64,000 nucleotides of DNA from Arthrobacter sp. cf158 (lineage in GTDB: Bacteria > Actinomycetota > Actinomycetes > Actinomycetales > Micrococcaceae): NCBI RefSeq assembly GCF_900106835.1, contig NZ_FNNR01000003.1:565281-629280 (forward strand), in the 5' to 3' direction. Below are positions 8,842-16,887 of the stretch, piece after piece. Below the pieces are notes generated by a model. That model worked only from the letters and a program-made list of their open reading frames with translations, was not told the origin of the DNA and made no database searches. Each line of letters starts with the position of its first letter. Position 1 is the first letter of the stretch. The translations under genes were made by a program, and so were the position numbers.

Positions 8842-9708
8842 ATGGGCACCACCGACACCCCAGAAGAAGCAGTAGTCACCTCGTACTCAAAGGCACCTGC
8901 TAAAACCGTCACCTCCGAAGGTGTCAGATACTCATATCGAGAGCTTGGCCCGAGAGGTGGCATCCCCGTCGTGTTCTTCGTGCACCTCGCTGCCACCCTG
9001 GATAACTGGGACCCCCGCATCGTCGACCCCATCGCCAAGAACCGACGCGTGATCGCATTCGATCAGCCGGGAATAGGCGCTTCCACGGGAAAAGTGCCCA
9101 ACAGCATCGACGCAATGGCCGACGATGCCTACACCTTCATCAACGCTCTGGGGTTCGAAAAGGTAGATGTGTTCTCCTTCTCGCTGGGCGGCATGATCGC
9201 ACAGGATCTGGCCCTCAAACATCCCGAACTCGTCCGAAAGCTCGTGCTGACGGGAACCGGACCACGAGGAGGCAAAGACATCGACAAAGTGGTCGGCACC
9301 ACCTATTGGGACATCTTCCGGGCAACGCTCACGAGGTCAGACCCCAAGGAGTTCCTGTTTTTCAACCGCAACACCACCGGCAAACTCGCCGCGAAAGAGT
9401 TCATCAAACGCCTTCACGAGCGGACCGGGAACCGTGACAACCCAATCAGAACCCGCGCCTTCCGGACGCAACTTAAGGCAATCCAGAAGTACGGCCGATC
9501 GGCCCCGTCCAACCTCTCCGCCCTGACGCAACCCACCCTGATCGCCAACGGCGACAACGACCGCATGGTTCCATCATCCCTCTCCGAGGACCTGCACCAA
9601 CGCATCAAAGGATCCGAATTGATCATCTACCCTGACTCCGGCCACGGTGGCATCTTCCAATACCACGCAAGGTTCGCACCCGCCGTCGTCGACTTTCTCG
9701 GCCCCTGA
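8842..9708 (+). CDS. Alpha/beta-fold hydrolase
   Basis: The 288-residue protein shows an alpha/beta-hydrolase core: oxyanion region VFFVHLAATLDNWDP (~44-58; HLAA replaces the common HG), AFDQPGIGAS (~72-81), the nucleophile elbow FSFSLGGM with S114, and a catalytic His in DSGHGG (H268), with a preceding acid in GDNDRM. It resembles haloperoxidase-like/carboxylesterase proteins; substrate unknown. GGAG lies about 10 bases upstream of ATG 8842. It follows the quinone-reductase-like gene by 47 bp and probably shares its transcript. Confidence 0.85.
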   Translation: MGTTDTPEEAVVTSYSKAPAKTVTSEGVRYSYRELGPRGGIPVVFFVHLAATLDNWDPRIVDPIAKNRRVIAFDQPGIGASTGKVPNSIDAMADDAYTFINALGFEKVDVFSFSLGGMIAQDLALKHPELVRKLVLTGTGPRGGKDIDKVVGTTYWDIFRATLTRSDPKEFLFFNRNTTGKLAAKEFIKRLHERTGNRDNPIRTRAFRTQLKAIQKYGRSAPSNLSALTQPTLIANGDNDRMVPSSLSEDLHQRIKGSELIIYPDSGHGGIFQYHARFAPAVVDFLGP

Positions 9709-9856
9709 CCACAACGCCGCGACAACTGGAAGGTCCGCTGTACCCTTGTCCACGCTGGCCCACCCAACCCCTCAGGCTCTATAACGCAGCCTCCCCGGCA
9801 GAGACCGTCGGGGCAAGAAGGACCATCTACCTCCCCACAGGTTCGATATACAATAT

Positions 9857-9868
9857 TGAGTCCAGTCA
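9857..9868. promoter_or_regulatory. Single operator half of the cluster motif before TetR gene
   Basis: TGAGTCCAGTCA matches the TGAGYNNRSTCA consensus of the sites at 5711-5738 and 7742-7769, but the partner site 16 bp upstream is not recognisable. It lies 20 bp before the TetR start codon, suggesting weaker autoregulation. Confidence 0.55.
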
Positions 9869-9888
9869 GTTTAATTCCGGAGGAATCT

Positions 9889-10491
9889 ATGCCTGTCACG
9901 TCCAAGCCCCCAGGGCGGCGGGAGCGGAACAAACAGGAAAAGCTGGACCGCATCACCGCCGCAGCCGCCGAACTCTTCGCCAAATACGGGGTCGAAGACG
10001 TCACCACCCAGCAAATCGCCGACAAAGCAGACATCGGCACCGGAACCCTTTTCCTCTATGCCAAAACCAAAGGCGAACTCCTCCTCCTGGTCCAGAACAC
10101 CAACTATGCCGAAGCCCTCGAACGCGGCCGAGCACATGCAGAAACCATCAAGGATCCCCTGGACGCAGTGATGTCCATCGTGAGACCGATCGTGGAGTGC
10201 AACCGAACCCAGATCGACAACGGACGCTACTACTTGCGCGAGATGGTCTTCGGGGACCCCACTGAACCGCACCACAACGCGGCCCTATCTATCGTGGGGC
10301 AAACCGAGGAAGCCGTCGCCGCCATACTGGACCGCGAACGACCGCCCGGTACGGGTGACCCCGCCACCACAGCGCGCATTGTCTCGGCGATAATGTTCGT
10401 CAGCATGGCGGCAAGTGGGAACGCCGGATTGGACCTCGAAGCGCTGGTGCAGAACATCAGGAAACAAATCAGCCTCCTGATACGCCGCTGA
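9889..10491 (+). CDS. TetR/AcrR family regulator of the OYE cluster
   Basis: The 200-residue protein has a TetR HTH at about residues 18-62 (ITAAAAELFAKYG ... TTQQIADKADIGTGTLFLYAKTKGELL). GGAGG sits 5 bases before ATG 9889, which decides the start over the upstream GTG/ATG frame. The C-terminal ligand pocket is not diagnostic. A copy of the cluster's palindrome lies directly upstream, and doubled copies precede the two enzyme units at 5.8 and 7.8 kb, making this the best candidate repressor for all three. Its signal may be an electrophilic substrate of those enzymes; that is inference. Confidence 0.85.
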   Translation: MPVTSKPPGRRERNKQEKLDRITAAAAELFAKYGVEDVTTQQIADKADIGTGTLFLYAKTKGELLLLVQNTNYAEALERGRAHAETIKDPLDAVMSIVRPIVECNRTQIDNGRYYLREMVFGDPTEPHHNAALSIVGQTEEAVAAILDRERPPGTGDPATTARIVSAIMFVSMAASGNAGLDLEALVQNIRKQISLLIRR

Positions 10492-10604
10492 AAGTCCGGT
10501 ACTAATCCGCTTCAAGGTATCCGCCATGACGTTGACAGCGCGGAGTCTGCAGTGGTGGGTTCCTTGCTCGAAAAATGCGCGCCCCTCACCATGTCCCTTG
10601 CAAA

Positions 10605-11615
10605 CTAGTGCCTGGGTGTACCGCTGGATTGACGTGGAATGAGGGTCGGCATGGAGCGCCGGATGAGTGGTTCCTTCCCGGGGTTGACGATGAGGTCGAC
10701 GGCGGTGGCGGCGATTTGGTCCAGGGGAACGTGGACCGAGCTTAGGGGTGTGGGCAGCCGCGCTGAAAGGGGTGTGTCGTTATACCCGACCAGGGCGAGA
10801 TCCTCCGGGATGGCGATGCCGTTGCGATGGGCTGCAGCCATGACACCCATGGCAATGTTGTCGTTGGCCGCGAAGATCGCTGTAGGCCGGTGGCTGGCGC
10901 CGAGGAGTTCATCACCGGCGGCATAGCCGTTTTCGATGCCGTAACCCGCTGCAATCAGCCAGTTGGCGGGTGCGTTGATGCCGGCTTCTTCCATGGCCCT
11001 GCGGGCCCCCGTGAGACGGGCCTTACCGGAAGATGTGAAGTCAGGGCCGGTGACCACTGCTATGTCACGGTGGCCAAGGTCGATGAGGTGGCGCACGGCC
11101 AGGTAACCGCCCACTTCGTCGTCTCCGAGCGCTGATGGGCTGATGCCGTCGGTACGCAGTACCAGGGCATGTGCTACCCGGCGTTCACGCAGAAGGAGGG
11201 GAAGTTTGTCATCGAGCCGGGCCGTTGCCAGTATCAATCCGTCCACATTGCGGCCCAGCAGGGTTTCCGCTGCGCGGCGTTCCTCGTCAGGGTCATCACC
11301 GCTGGTGGCAACCATGGCGAAGTAGCCACGGGAGGCGGCAGCTTTTTCGAGTTCTTCGAACATCAGGGCCATGACGGTGTCGCTCAGGCGAGGGACCAGA
11401 ACCCCCAAGGTCCGGGTCTCGCCGCGGCGGAGGCTGGACGCGAAAGAGTTCCTGCGGTACCCGAGCTCCTCAGCTACCTTCCGGACGTTCGCCGCGGCCG
11501 CGGACCGGGAGGTGGTCCGCTCATCGAGGGCGCGACTGGCCGTGGAGATGCTTACACCACTGGCCGCTGCGACGTCCTTCAGTGTGACAACGTTGCCGGG
11601 GGCGTCCGGTTCCAT
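10605..11615 (-). CDS. LacI family transcriptional regulator
   Basis: The 336-residue protein begins MEPDAPGNV and has the LacI HTH VTLKDVAAASGVSISTASRAL (~10-30) with hinge helix, then a periplasmic-binding-protein-like sensor core (TLGVLVPRLSDTVMALMFEELE; VGYNDTPLSARLPTPLSSVHVPLDQIA). ATG 11615 has AGGAG 7 bases upstream. It diverges from the DapA-family gene at 11781, whose promoter contains three AACGTT-centred LacI-type sites. The ligand is likely a sugar acid or related small molecule connected to the lyase; this is inferred from context. Confidence 0.9.
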   Translation of the reverse strand: MEPDAPGNVVTLKDVAAASGVSISTASRALDERTTSRSAAAANVRKVAEELGYRRNSFASSLRRGETRTLGVLVPRLSDTVMALMFEELEKAAASRGYFAMVATSGDDPDEERRAAETLLGRNVDGLILATARLDDKLPLLLRERRVAHALVLRTDGISPSALGDDEVGGYLAVRHLIDLGHRDIAVVTGPDFTSSGKARLTGARRAMEEAGINAPANWLIAAGYGIENGYAAGDELLGASHRPTAIFAANDNIAMGVMAAAHRNGIAIPEDLALVGYNDTPLSARLPTPLSSVHVPLDQIAATAVDLIVNPGKEPLIRRSMPTLIPRQSSGTPRH

Positions 11616-11671
11616 GGCGTTTCTCCTAGTCGGCAAAGGTGTTACAGACACTCTAATCCTCCTGACTTGCA

Positions 11672-11731
11672 AACGTTCCCTTGACAGTGAGCTGCGACAC
11701 GTGCAAACTTGAAAACGTTCCCGCAAACGTT
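11672..11731. promoter_or_regulatory. Promoter with three LacI-type AACGTT operators
   Basis: AACGTT cores occur at 11672-11677, 11714-11719 and 11726-11731, each followed by CCC and mostly preceded by an A-rich flank, as in LacI-family half-palindromes. A TTGACA -35 box lies at 11681-11686 and CAAACT, a possible -10, 17 bp later at 11704-11709. One operator sits just upstream of -35 and two just downstream of -10, fitting repression of the DapA-family gene. Confidence 0.65.
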
Positions 11732-11780
11732 CCCACAAATGCGGAACTGCCAACATCAATGAAGACAAGAGGTAGCTGTA

Positions 11781-12716
11781 ATGACACTCGATCTCCGCGG
11801 ACTCAGCCCCGCACCTGTAACCCCTTTCACCGAAGATGGCGCTGTCGACTTCGCTGCGATCCAGCGTCTGGGTTCGTGGCTGGGATCGATTGAGGGCGTG
11901 AAAAGCCTGGTGGTCCTGGGACATGCCGGCGAAGGCACGTTCCTTACCGAAGAGGAACAGCTGGACGTCATCCGAGCCTTCGTGGCATCCACAGACGGCC
12001 GCGTGCCGGTGGTAGCCGGTATTACCAAGGAGGGCAATAAGACCGCAGCCCTCGAAGCAAAGAAGGCGGTGGAAGCCGGCGCGTCAGCGGGCCTGGTCTA
12101 TCCCTCGCATGGGTGGCTGCGTTTCGGATACCAGAACGGTGCGCCGCAATCGCGCTACAAGGAAATCTACGAAGAGTCCGGCCTGCCGCTGATCCTCTTC
12201 CAATACCCGGACAACACCAAGGCCACCTACGATCTGGACACCCAATTGGACATCGCGGGCCAGGAAGGCGTCTTCGCCACGAAGAACGGCGTCCGCAACA
12301 TGCGCCGCTGGTACACCGAAATCCCGGCATTGCGCGCCGCGTACCCCGAGTTGCAGGTGCTCTCCTGCCATGACGAATACCTGCTGCCGACGATGTTCGA
12401 CGTCGACGGTCTGCTCGTCGGCTACGGCAACATCGCTCCCGAGCTGCTCGTCGAACTGATCGAGGCAGGCAAGGCACAGGACTACCCGCGCGCCCACGCC
12501 ATCCACGAGCGGCTCCTTCCGGTGACCAGGAACGTCTACCACCGTGGGTCCCACATGGAGGGCACCGTCGCCTTGAAGTGGGGTTTGGTAAACCGGGGCA
12601 TCCTGGATCACGCCACCGTACGCACCCCGCTGCTGCCCCTGCCTGAAGGCGCCGATGCAGAAATCGCGGAAGCCTTCGCCGCTGCAAACATCAGCAAGGT
12701 CACAGCCAACGTCTGA
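11781..12716 (+). CDS. Dihydrodipicolinate synthase (DapA) family lyase
   Basis: The 311-residue TIM-barrel class I aldolase/lyase has the Schiff-base Lys in FATKNG (K168), the proton-relay Tyr in FQYPDN (Y142) and the substrate-carboxylate loop GHAGEGTFLTEEE (~48-60), where true DapA has GTTGE. The changed loop and its LacI regulator argue for a catabolic member acting on a keto-acid rather than lysine biosynthesis; the substrate is not identifiable. The start ATG 11781 follows AGAGGTAGCTGTA. A hairpin separates it from the downstream transporter gene. Confidence 0.85.
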   Translation: MTLDLRGLSPAPVTPFTEDGAVDFAAIQRLGSWLGSIEGVKSLVVLGHAGEGTFLTEEEQLDVIRAFVASTDGRVPVVAGITKEGNKTAALEAKKAVEAGASAGLVYPSHGWLRFGYQNGAPQSRYKEIYEESGLPLILFQYPDNTKATYDLDTQLDIAGQEGVFATKNGVRNMRRWYTEIPALRAAYPELQVLSCHDEYLLPTMFDVDGLLVGYGNIAPELLVELIEAGKAQDYPRAHAIHERLLPVTRNVYHRGSHMEGTVALKWGLVNRGILDHATVRTPLLPLPEGADAEIAEAFAAANISKVTANV

Positions 12717-12722
12717 GGACCG

Positions 12723-12761
12723 CAGGGTGCGTGCAGGGAAAGGTGAAATGCACGCACCCTG
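12723..12761 (+). terminator. Hairpin between DapA-family gene and transporter
   Basis: CAGGGTGCGTGC (12723-12734) and GCACGCACCCTG (12750-12761) form a perfect 12-bp stem with a 15-nt loop, seven bases after the stop codon. There is no U tract, so it may attenuate rather than fully end the transcript before the transporter gene. Confidence 0.65.
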
Positions 12762-12894
12762 GTTCGACTACCGCCCGTGTTGATACGTGGGCAATCGGCC
12801 ACTTCGGTGGGCCGCCCACCCGACATTGAGGTCGGGATTAATGAAGTCAAAGAAGACTGAGCGGGAGAATAGTCCCGTGGAAGGAGGGCGCGCC

Positions 12895-14211
12895 GTGATT
12901 GAGCATACGAAGACGCCTAGCACCTCGCGTACCCCGGGCGCCGAATTCGGGCATCTACCCCCCAGCAGTGTCCGGACCAGTGCCGAGACCCGAAAGACCC
13001 GCCGATCCTTCTGGGGCCAACTTGCCCTGATCGGCCCAGCCTTCGTCGCCGGCGCCTGGCAATTCGGACCCGGCAACCTTGCCACCGCCGTCCAGGCTGG
13101 CAGCGGATACCAATACACCCTGATCTGGGTGATCGTCGTGTCCACCATCCTGATGATTTTCCTGACCGACATGAGCGTGCGCCTGGGTATCAAGTCTCCG
13201 GTGTCATTGATCCAGTCAATCAAAGACCACCTCGGCAAGAAGGTCGGGGTGATCGCCGGTATCGGTGTCTTCCTGGTCACCCTGTGCTTCTCGGTCGGCA
13301 ATGCCGTCGGCCTCGGCCTCGGCGCGTCAATGCTCCTTGGCGGATCACCGGTGATGTGGACCATCATCGGCACCGCCATGGTGGCAACCATCCTCCTCTT
13401 CCGCAACGTCTACCGGGTCATAGAGAAGGTTCTGGTCTTGATGGTCGGCGTCATGGCGATTGCTTTCGTCACATCGGCCTTCATCGCGAACCCTGACTGG
13501 GCCGCGGCAGCATCCGGCTTAATTCCCCGCGTTCCCGGCGATGCCTGGTTGCTGGTCATCGCCCTTGTCGGCACCAACTTCTCCGTGAACGCCGCCTTCT
13601 ACACCTCCTACGGCACCAAGGAGCGCGCACGCAGCGAGGCAGACTACCGCGACATCACCATGGTGGATACGATTCCGGGAATCGTTGCCCCCGGCATCAT
13701 GACCTCCCTCGTGATCGTCGTCGCTGCATCCGTACTCGGCGCCACTGGCCAGGCAGCCGCAACCATGGGCCAACTCGGCAGCATCTTCGAACCCCTTGCC
13801 GGCCCAATCGGCACCGCGATCTTCGCCATCGGGTTCACCGGCGCCGCCTTCTCCGCCATGACCGCCAACTGCACCGCCGGGGGCACCATGCTCTCCGACG
13901 CACTCAACCGGCGCGGCACCAAAGGCATCACTTCCGGCACACAGAAACTGATCAGCGCCATCATCCTCGCGTTCGGCCTCACCATCACCGTCATCTTCCA
14001 GACCTCACCGGTGCAGGTCATCGTCATTGCCCAAGCACTGACAATCCTGGTCGCACCCCTGCTGGCCACACTGATCGTGGTCATGGCGAACCGCCGCGAA
14101 CTGATGGGAGCGCTACGCAACAAGTGGTGGCAGAACCTGCTGGGCGTGTTGGGCCTCCTCGCAGTACTTGCCCTGTCCATCCGGCTGATCCTCAACTTCG
14201 TGGCAGGCTAA
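12895..14211 (+). CDS. NRAMP-family-like membrane transporter lacking metal motif
   Basis: A 438-residue protein with about 11 hydrophobic helices and the NRAMP plan. TM1 reads FGPGNLATAVQAGSGYQY where metal-transporting NRAMPs have DPGN, so the metal-ligating Asp is missing. The TM6 segment around NFSVNAAFYTSYG lacks the MPH motif whose Met binds the metal. GTG 12895 is preferred because AAGGAGG lies 7 bases upstream; an upstream in-frame ATG at 12841 is possible. It lies behind the DapA-family gene in the LacI-controlled region, so an organic substrate or Mg-like ion is more plausible than manganese or iron. Confidence 0.8.
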   Translation: MIEHTKTPSTSRTPGAEFGHLPPSSVRTSAETRKTRRSFWGQLALIGPAFVAGAWQFGPGNLATAVQAGSGYQYTLIWVIVVSTILMIFLTDMSVRLGIKSPVSLIQSIKDHLGKKVGVIAGIGVFLVTLCFSVGNAVGLGLGASMLLGGSPVMWTIIGTAMVATILLFRNVYRVIEKVLVLMVGVMAIAFVTSAFIANPDWAAAASGLIPRVPGDAWLLVIALVGTNFSVNAAFYTSYGTKERARSEADYRDITMVDTIPGIVAPGIMTSLVIVVAASVLGATGQAAATMGQLGSIFEPLAGPIGTAIFAIGFTGAAFSAMTANCTAGGTMLSDALNRRGTKGITSGTQKLISAIILAFGLTITVIFQTSPVQVIVIAQALTILVAPLLATLIVVMANRRELMGALRNKWWQNLLGVLGLLAVLALSIRLILNFVAG

Positions 14212-14234
14212 CTCCGGCCAAGCGCGGCAACAAC

Positions 14235-14265
14235 CGGTGCCCCCACCTAAAAGGTGGGGGCACCG
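14235..14265. terminator. Strong bidirectional hairpin between convergent operons
   Basis: A perfect 14-bp stem: CGGTGCCCCCACCT (14235-14248) with AGGTGGGGGCACCG (14252-14265), loop AAA. It sits 23 bp after the NRAMP-like gene and 7 bp past the stop of the convergent peptide ABC operon, and can serve both directions. Confidence 0.85.
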
Positions 14266-14272
14266 TGGCGCT

Positions 14273-15106
14273 TCAGACCCTCAGTCCACCGACTGCAACC
14301 CTGCGTTCGCCAATATCGAATCCCGGCCCACCCGGAACTGAATCAATCAGCCGACGCGTGTAGGGATGCTGGGGGTTCCCGTACACCGAATCAACATCGC
14401 CTTGCTCCACCACTTCGCCGTGGAACAGGACCAGTATTTCGTCGCTGACGTGGTGCACAACGTCCAGGTCGTGCGAGATGAAGGCCATGGTGAGGTCCAG
14501 TTCCTTACGGAGCCTGCCAATGAGGTTCAAGATCTCAGCTTGTACCGAGAGATCCAAAGCGGAGGTGATCTCGTCCGCGATGATCAGTTTCGGCTGCACA
14601 GCCAAAGCACGGGCAATAGCGATGCGTTGGCGCTGACCGCCGGAAAACTCGTGTGGATAGCGTTCGGCCACTTCGGGATCCAGGCGGATGGTTGAGAGCC
14701 AGTAGGAGATCTTCTCGCTGTGTTCCTTGGGGTTGGCCCGGAGGGGATCGATTGCCTCCGCGAGGGTTTGCCCAATGGTCCGCCGGGGGTTGAGCGAGGA
14801 ATACGGATCTTGGGGAACCATCTGCACGGCCCGCCTCATGCGGCGTCGCTCGACTCCGGACATTTTGGTCACGTCGCGCCCGGAGAAAGAGATCACTCCA
14901 TCACTCGGCTTCACCAGGCCCACAATCGCTTTGGCCATAGTGGACTTTCCCGAGCCCGATTCCCCCACGATGCCCAGCGTCTTGCCTGATTGGATACTGG
15001 CGTTCACGCCTTTGAGGACAGTGGCGGCGGAACGTCCGGAACCGAACGTGACCTTGACGTCCTTCAGTTCCAGAACCGGCTGATTCTGAGTTGTAACAGC
15101 GCTCAT
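14273..15106 (-). CDS. Oligopeptide-type ABC transporter ATPase (OppF/DppF-like)
   Basis: The 277-residue ATPase carries Walker A GESGSGKST (~53-61), Q-loop QMVPQDPYSSLNPR, signature SGGQRQR, Walker B LIIADEITSALD (Ile replaces the usual Pro) and the H-loop SHDLDVV. It drives import together with the fused permease/ATPase, whose stop overlaps its ATG by 4 bp (ATGA). As last gene of the four-gene operon it ends at a strong hairpin. The substrate is probably a peptide or nickel-like ligand; context (glutamate/amide metabolism regulon) favours peptides or modified amino acids. Confidence 0.9.
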   Translation of the reverse strand: MSAVTTQNQPVLELKDVKVTFGSGRSAATVLKGVNASIQSGKTLGIVGESGSGKSTMAKAIVGLVKPSDGVISFSGRDVTKMSGVERRRMRRAVQMVPQDPYSSLNPRRTIGQTLAEAIDPLRANPKEHSEKISYWLSTIRLDPEVAERYPHEFSGGQRQRIAIARALAVQPKLIIADEITSALDLSVQAEILNLIGRLRKELDLTMAFISHDLDVVHHVSDEILVLFHGEVVEQGDVDSVYGNPQHPYTRRLIDSVPGGPGFDIGERRVAVGGLRV

Positions 15107-16887
15107 TTGGCGGTCTCCTCGACAGTCCGGCTGGTGGTGACGTGGCCGCCCGTAGCGGGGTCGTCGTCGAAAACTTCATCCAGGGCGAAGTCCTTGGCTG
15201 AAACGGTGACGAGCTCGGCCTTACGTTCAGCGATGGATGGTGTCGCGGCAAGAAGTGCTTTGGTGTACGGGTGCTTGACCTTGCCGGCTGCGAGTTCTTC
15301 GCCTGTGAGCCGCTCGAGGATCTTGCCGCCGTTCATCACGATGACCTTGTCGCACAGCGCCTGCACCACACCGATGTCGTGGGAAATGAACAGCATTGCC
15401 GTGCCCATTTCGCGATTGATGGTCCGGAATTGCCGGAGCACATCGGCTTGGACTGTCACGTCGAGGGCTGTGGTGGGCTCATCGGCGATGATCAGGCGAG
15501 GGTCCGTGACCAGGGTCGACGCGATCATGGCTCGTTGCAGCATCCCGCCGGAGAGTTCGTGGGGGTGTTGCTTCATGCGCTTCTCCGGTTGGGTGATCCG
15601 AATGTCCGCCAGAGCCTTGATCATCCGTCCGAACGCTGTGCCCCTCGACTGGCCGAGATGTACCCGGCTCACTTCGGTTAGCTGCGATCCAATGCGCAGG
15701 GCCGGATTGAAGCTGGTTCCCGGGTCTTGATACACAAGGCCAATCGACGTGGCGAGCTCGCGTGGGTTGTTCTTTTTCAGCAGGTTGAGCTCGCCGAGGC
15801 GCATTGTCTTGGCACTGACGCCGAGTTCCTCCGGCAGCAGCCCGGCGATGGACATGGCGGTGAGCGACTTCCCGGAACCGGACTCTCCCACCAGACCCAC
15901 CACTTCCCCGGCGTGGATGCTCAGGGACACGCCCTTGACCAACGGAAGTCCCGACGGCGTGGTGACGGTCAGATTGTCCACCTCCACCAGCGCTTCGGCA
16001 TCAGCGCGCAACGAAGCGGGCACTTCGGATGCCTTGCGGAGGCTGCCGAACTTTCGCCCACCGCGGGGATCGGTGGCAGCTGCGAGGCCGTCACCGATCA
16101 GCATGGCGCTAAGACCCGTGATGGTGATCATGATCGAAGGCATCACGGCCTGAAGCGGCTGGGAATAGATGTTGACGAGCCCCTCGTTCAAGAGGCGGCC
16201 GAAGTCATACTCAGGGTTCTGCACGCCGAGTCCGATGAAGGACAGGCTGGAGAGGTCGATCAACGTGGTGGCGAAGACCGTGGCGGTCAGTACCAAGAGC
16301 GGCTCTGCCATATTCGGTAGCAGGTGCCGAGTGATGATGTGGGGTCCGGAGACGCCAAGCAATCGGGCTGTGGACACGTAGTTTCGCTGCGAGATCGAGG
16401 CCGCCATGTTGGCAGTGAGCCGGGCGAAGGCCGGAATGCTGGCGATGGAGATGGCCAGCACCGCAGACCAAGTGCCCTGGCCGAGGATGGCGGCGATCAG
16501 CAACGAGAAGATGAGACTCGGGTAGGCAACGGCAGCTTCGATGACACGGAGCACGGCGGCGCGGATTCGACGCGGTGCCAGCCATACGGCGGTGCCGATT
16601 GCAATGCCTGCGACGACGGCAATTGCCGTGGTCGCCGCCGTCATGAGGAGTGTCAGGCGGGTGGCGACCAAGGACCTGGCCAGGACGTCGCGGCCGAAAT
16701 CGTCGGTTCCGAGCCAGTGCTCGGGACTTGGTCCTTGCGAGGCCTGCGGGGTGAGTTTTTCCGCAGCTTCTGTGAGGAACATCGGCGCGAGGATGGCGGT
16801 GAGGACCATGATGGACATCATCACGATGCCGACAATGAGGCCGGTGGTCCAGCGGAACCTACGGCGTGGACGGGCTATCTCAGCCAT
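15103..16887 (-). CDS. Fused ABC permease-ATPase (DppC-DppD type)
   Basis: The 594-residue protein joins two usually separate subunits. Residues ~1-285 are a DppC-like permease (HWLGTDDFGRDVLARSL signature, five to six helices, and an EAA-type loop around AARLLGVSGPHIITRHLLPN). A linker of about 20 residues leads to a DppD-like ATPase (~300-594) with Walker A GESGSGKS, signature ELSGGMLQRAMIA, Walker B LIIADEPTTALD and H-loop SHDIGVV. The fusion fixes 1:1 stoichiometry of one permease and one ATPase. It overlaps the upstream permease by 8 bp and the downstream ATPase by 4 bp. Confidence 0.9.
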   Translation of the reverse strand: MAEIARPRRRFRWTTGLIVGIVMMSIMVLTAILAPMFLTEAAEKLTPQASQGPSPEHWLGTDDFGRDVLARSLVATRLTLLMTAATTAIAVVAGIAIGTAVWLAPRRIRAAVLRVIEAAVAYPSLIFSLLIAAILGQGTWSAVLAISIASIPAFARLTANMAASISQRNYVSTARLLGVSGPHIITRHLLPNMAEPLLVLTATVFATTLIDLSSLSFIGLGVQNPEYDFGRLLNEGLVNIYSQPLQAVMPSIMITITGLSAMLIGDGLAAATDPRGGRKFGSLRKASEVPASLRADAEALVEVDNLTVTTPSGLPLVKGVSLSIHAGEVVGLVGESGSGKSLTAMSIAGLLPEELGVSAKTMRLGELNLLKKNNPRELATSIGLVYQDPGTSFNPALRIGSQLTEVSRVHLGQSRGTAFGRMIKALADIRITQPEKRMKQHPHELSGGMLQRAMIASTLVTDPRLIIADEPTTALDVTVQADVLRQFRTINREMGTAMLFISHDIGVVQALCDKVIVMNGGKILERLTGEELAAGKVKHPYTKALLAATPSIAERKAELVTVSAKDFALDEVFDDDPATGGHVTTSRTVEETAK

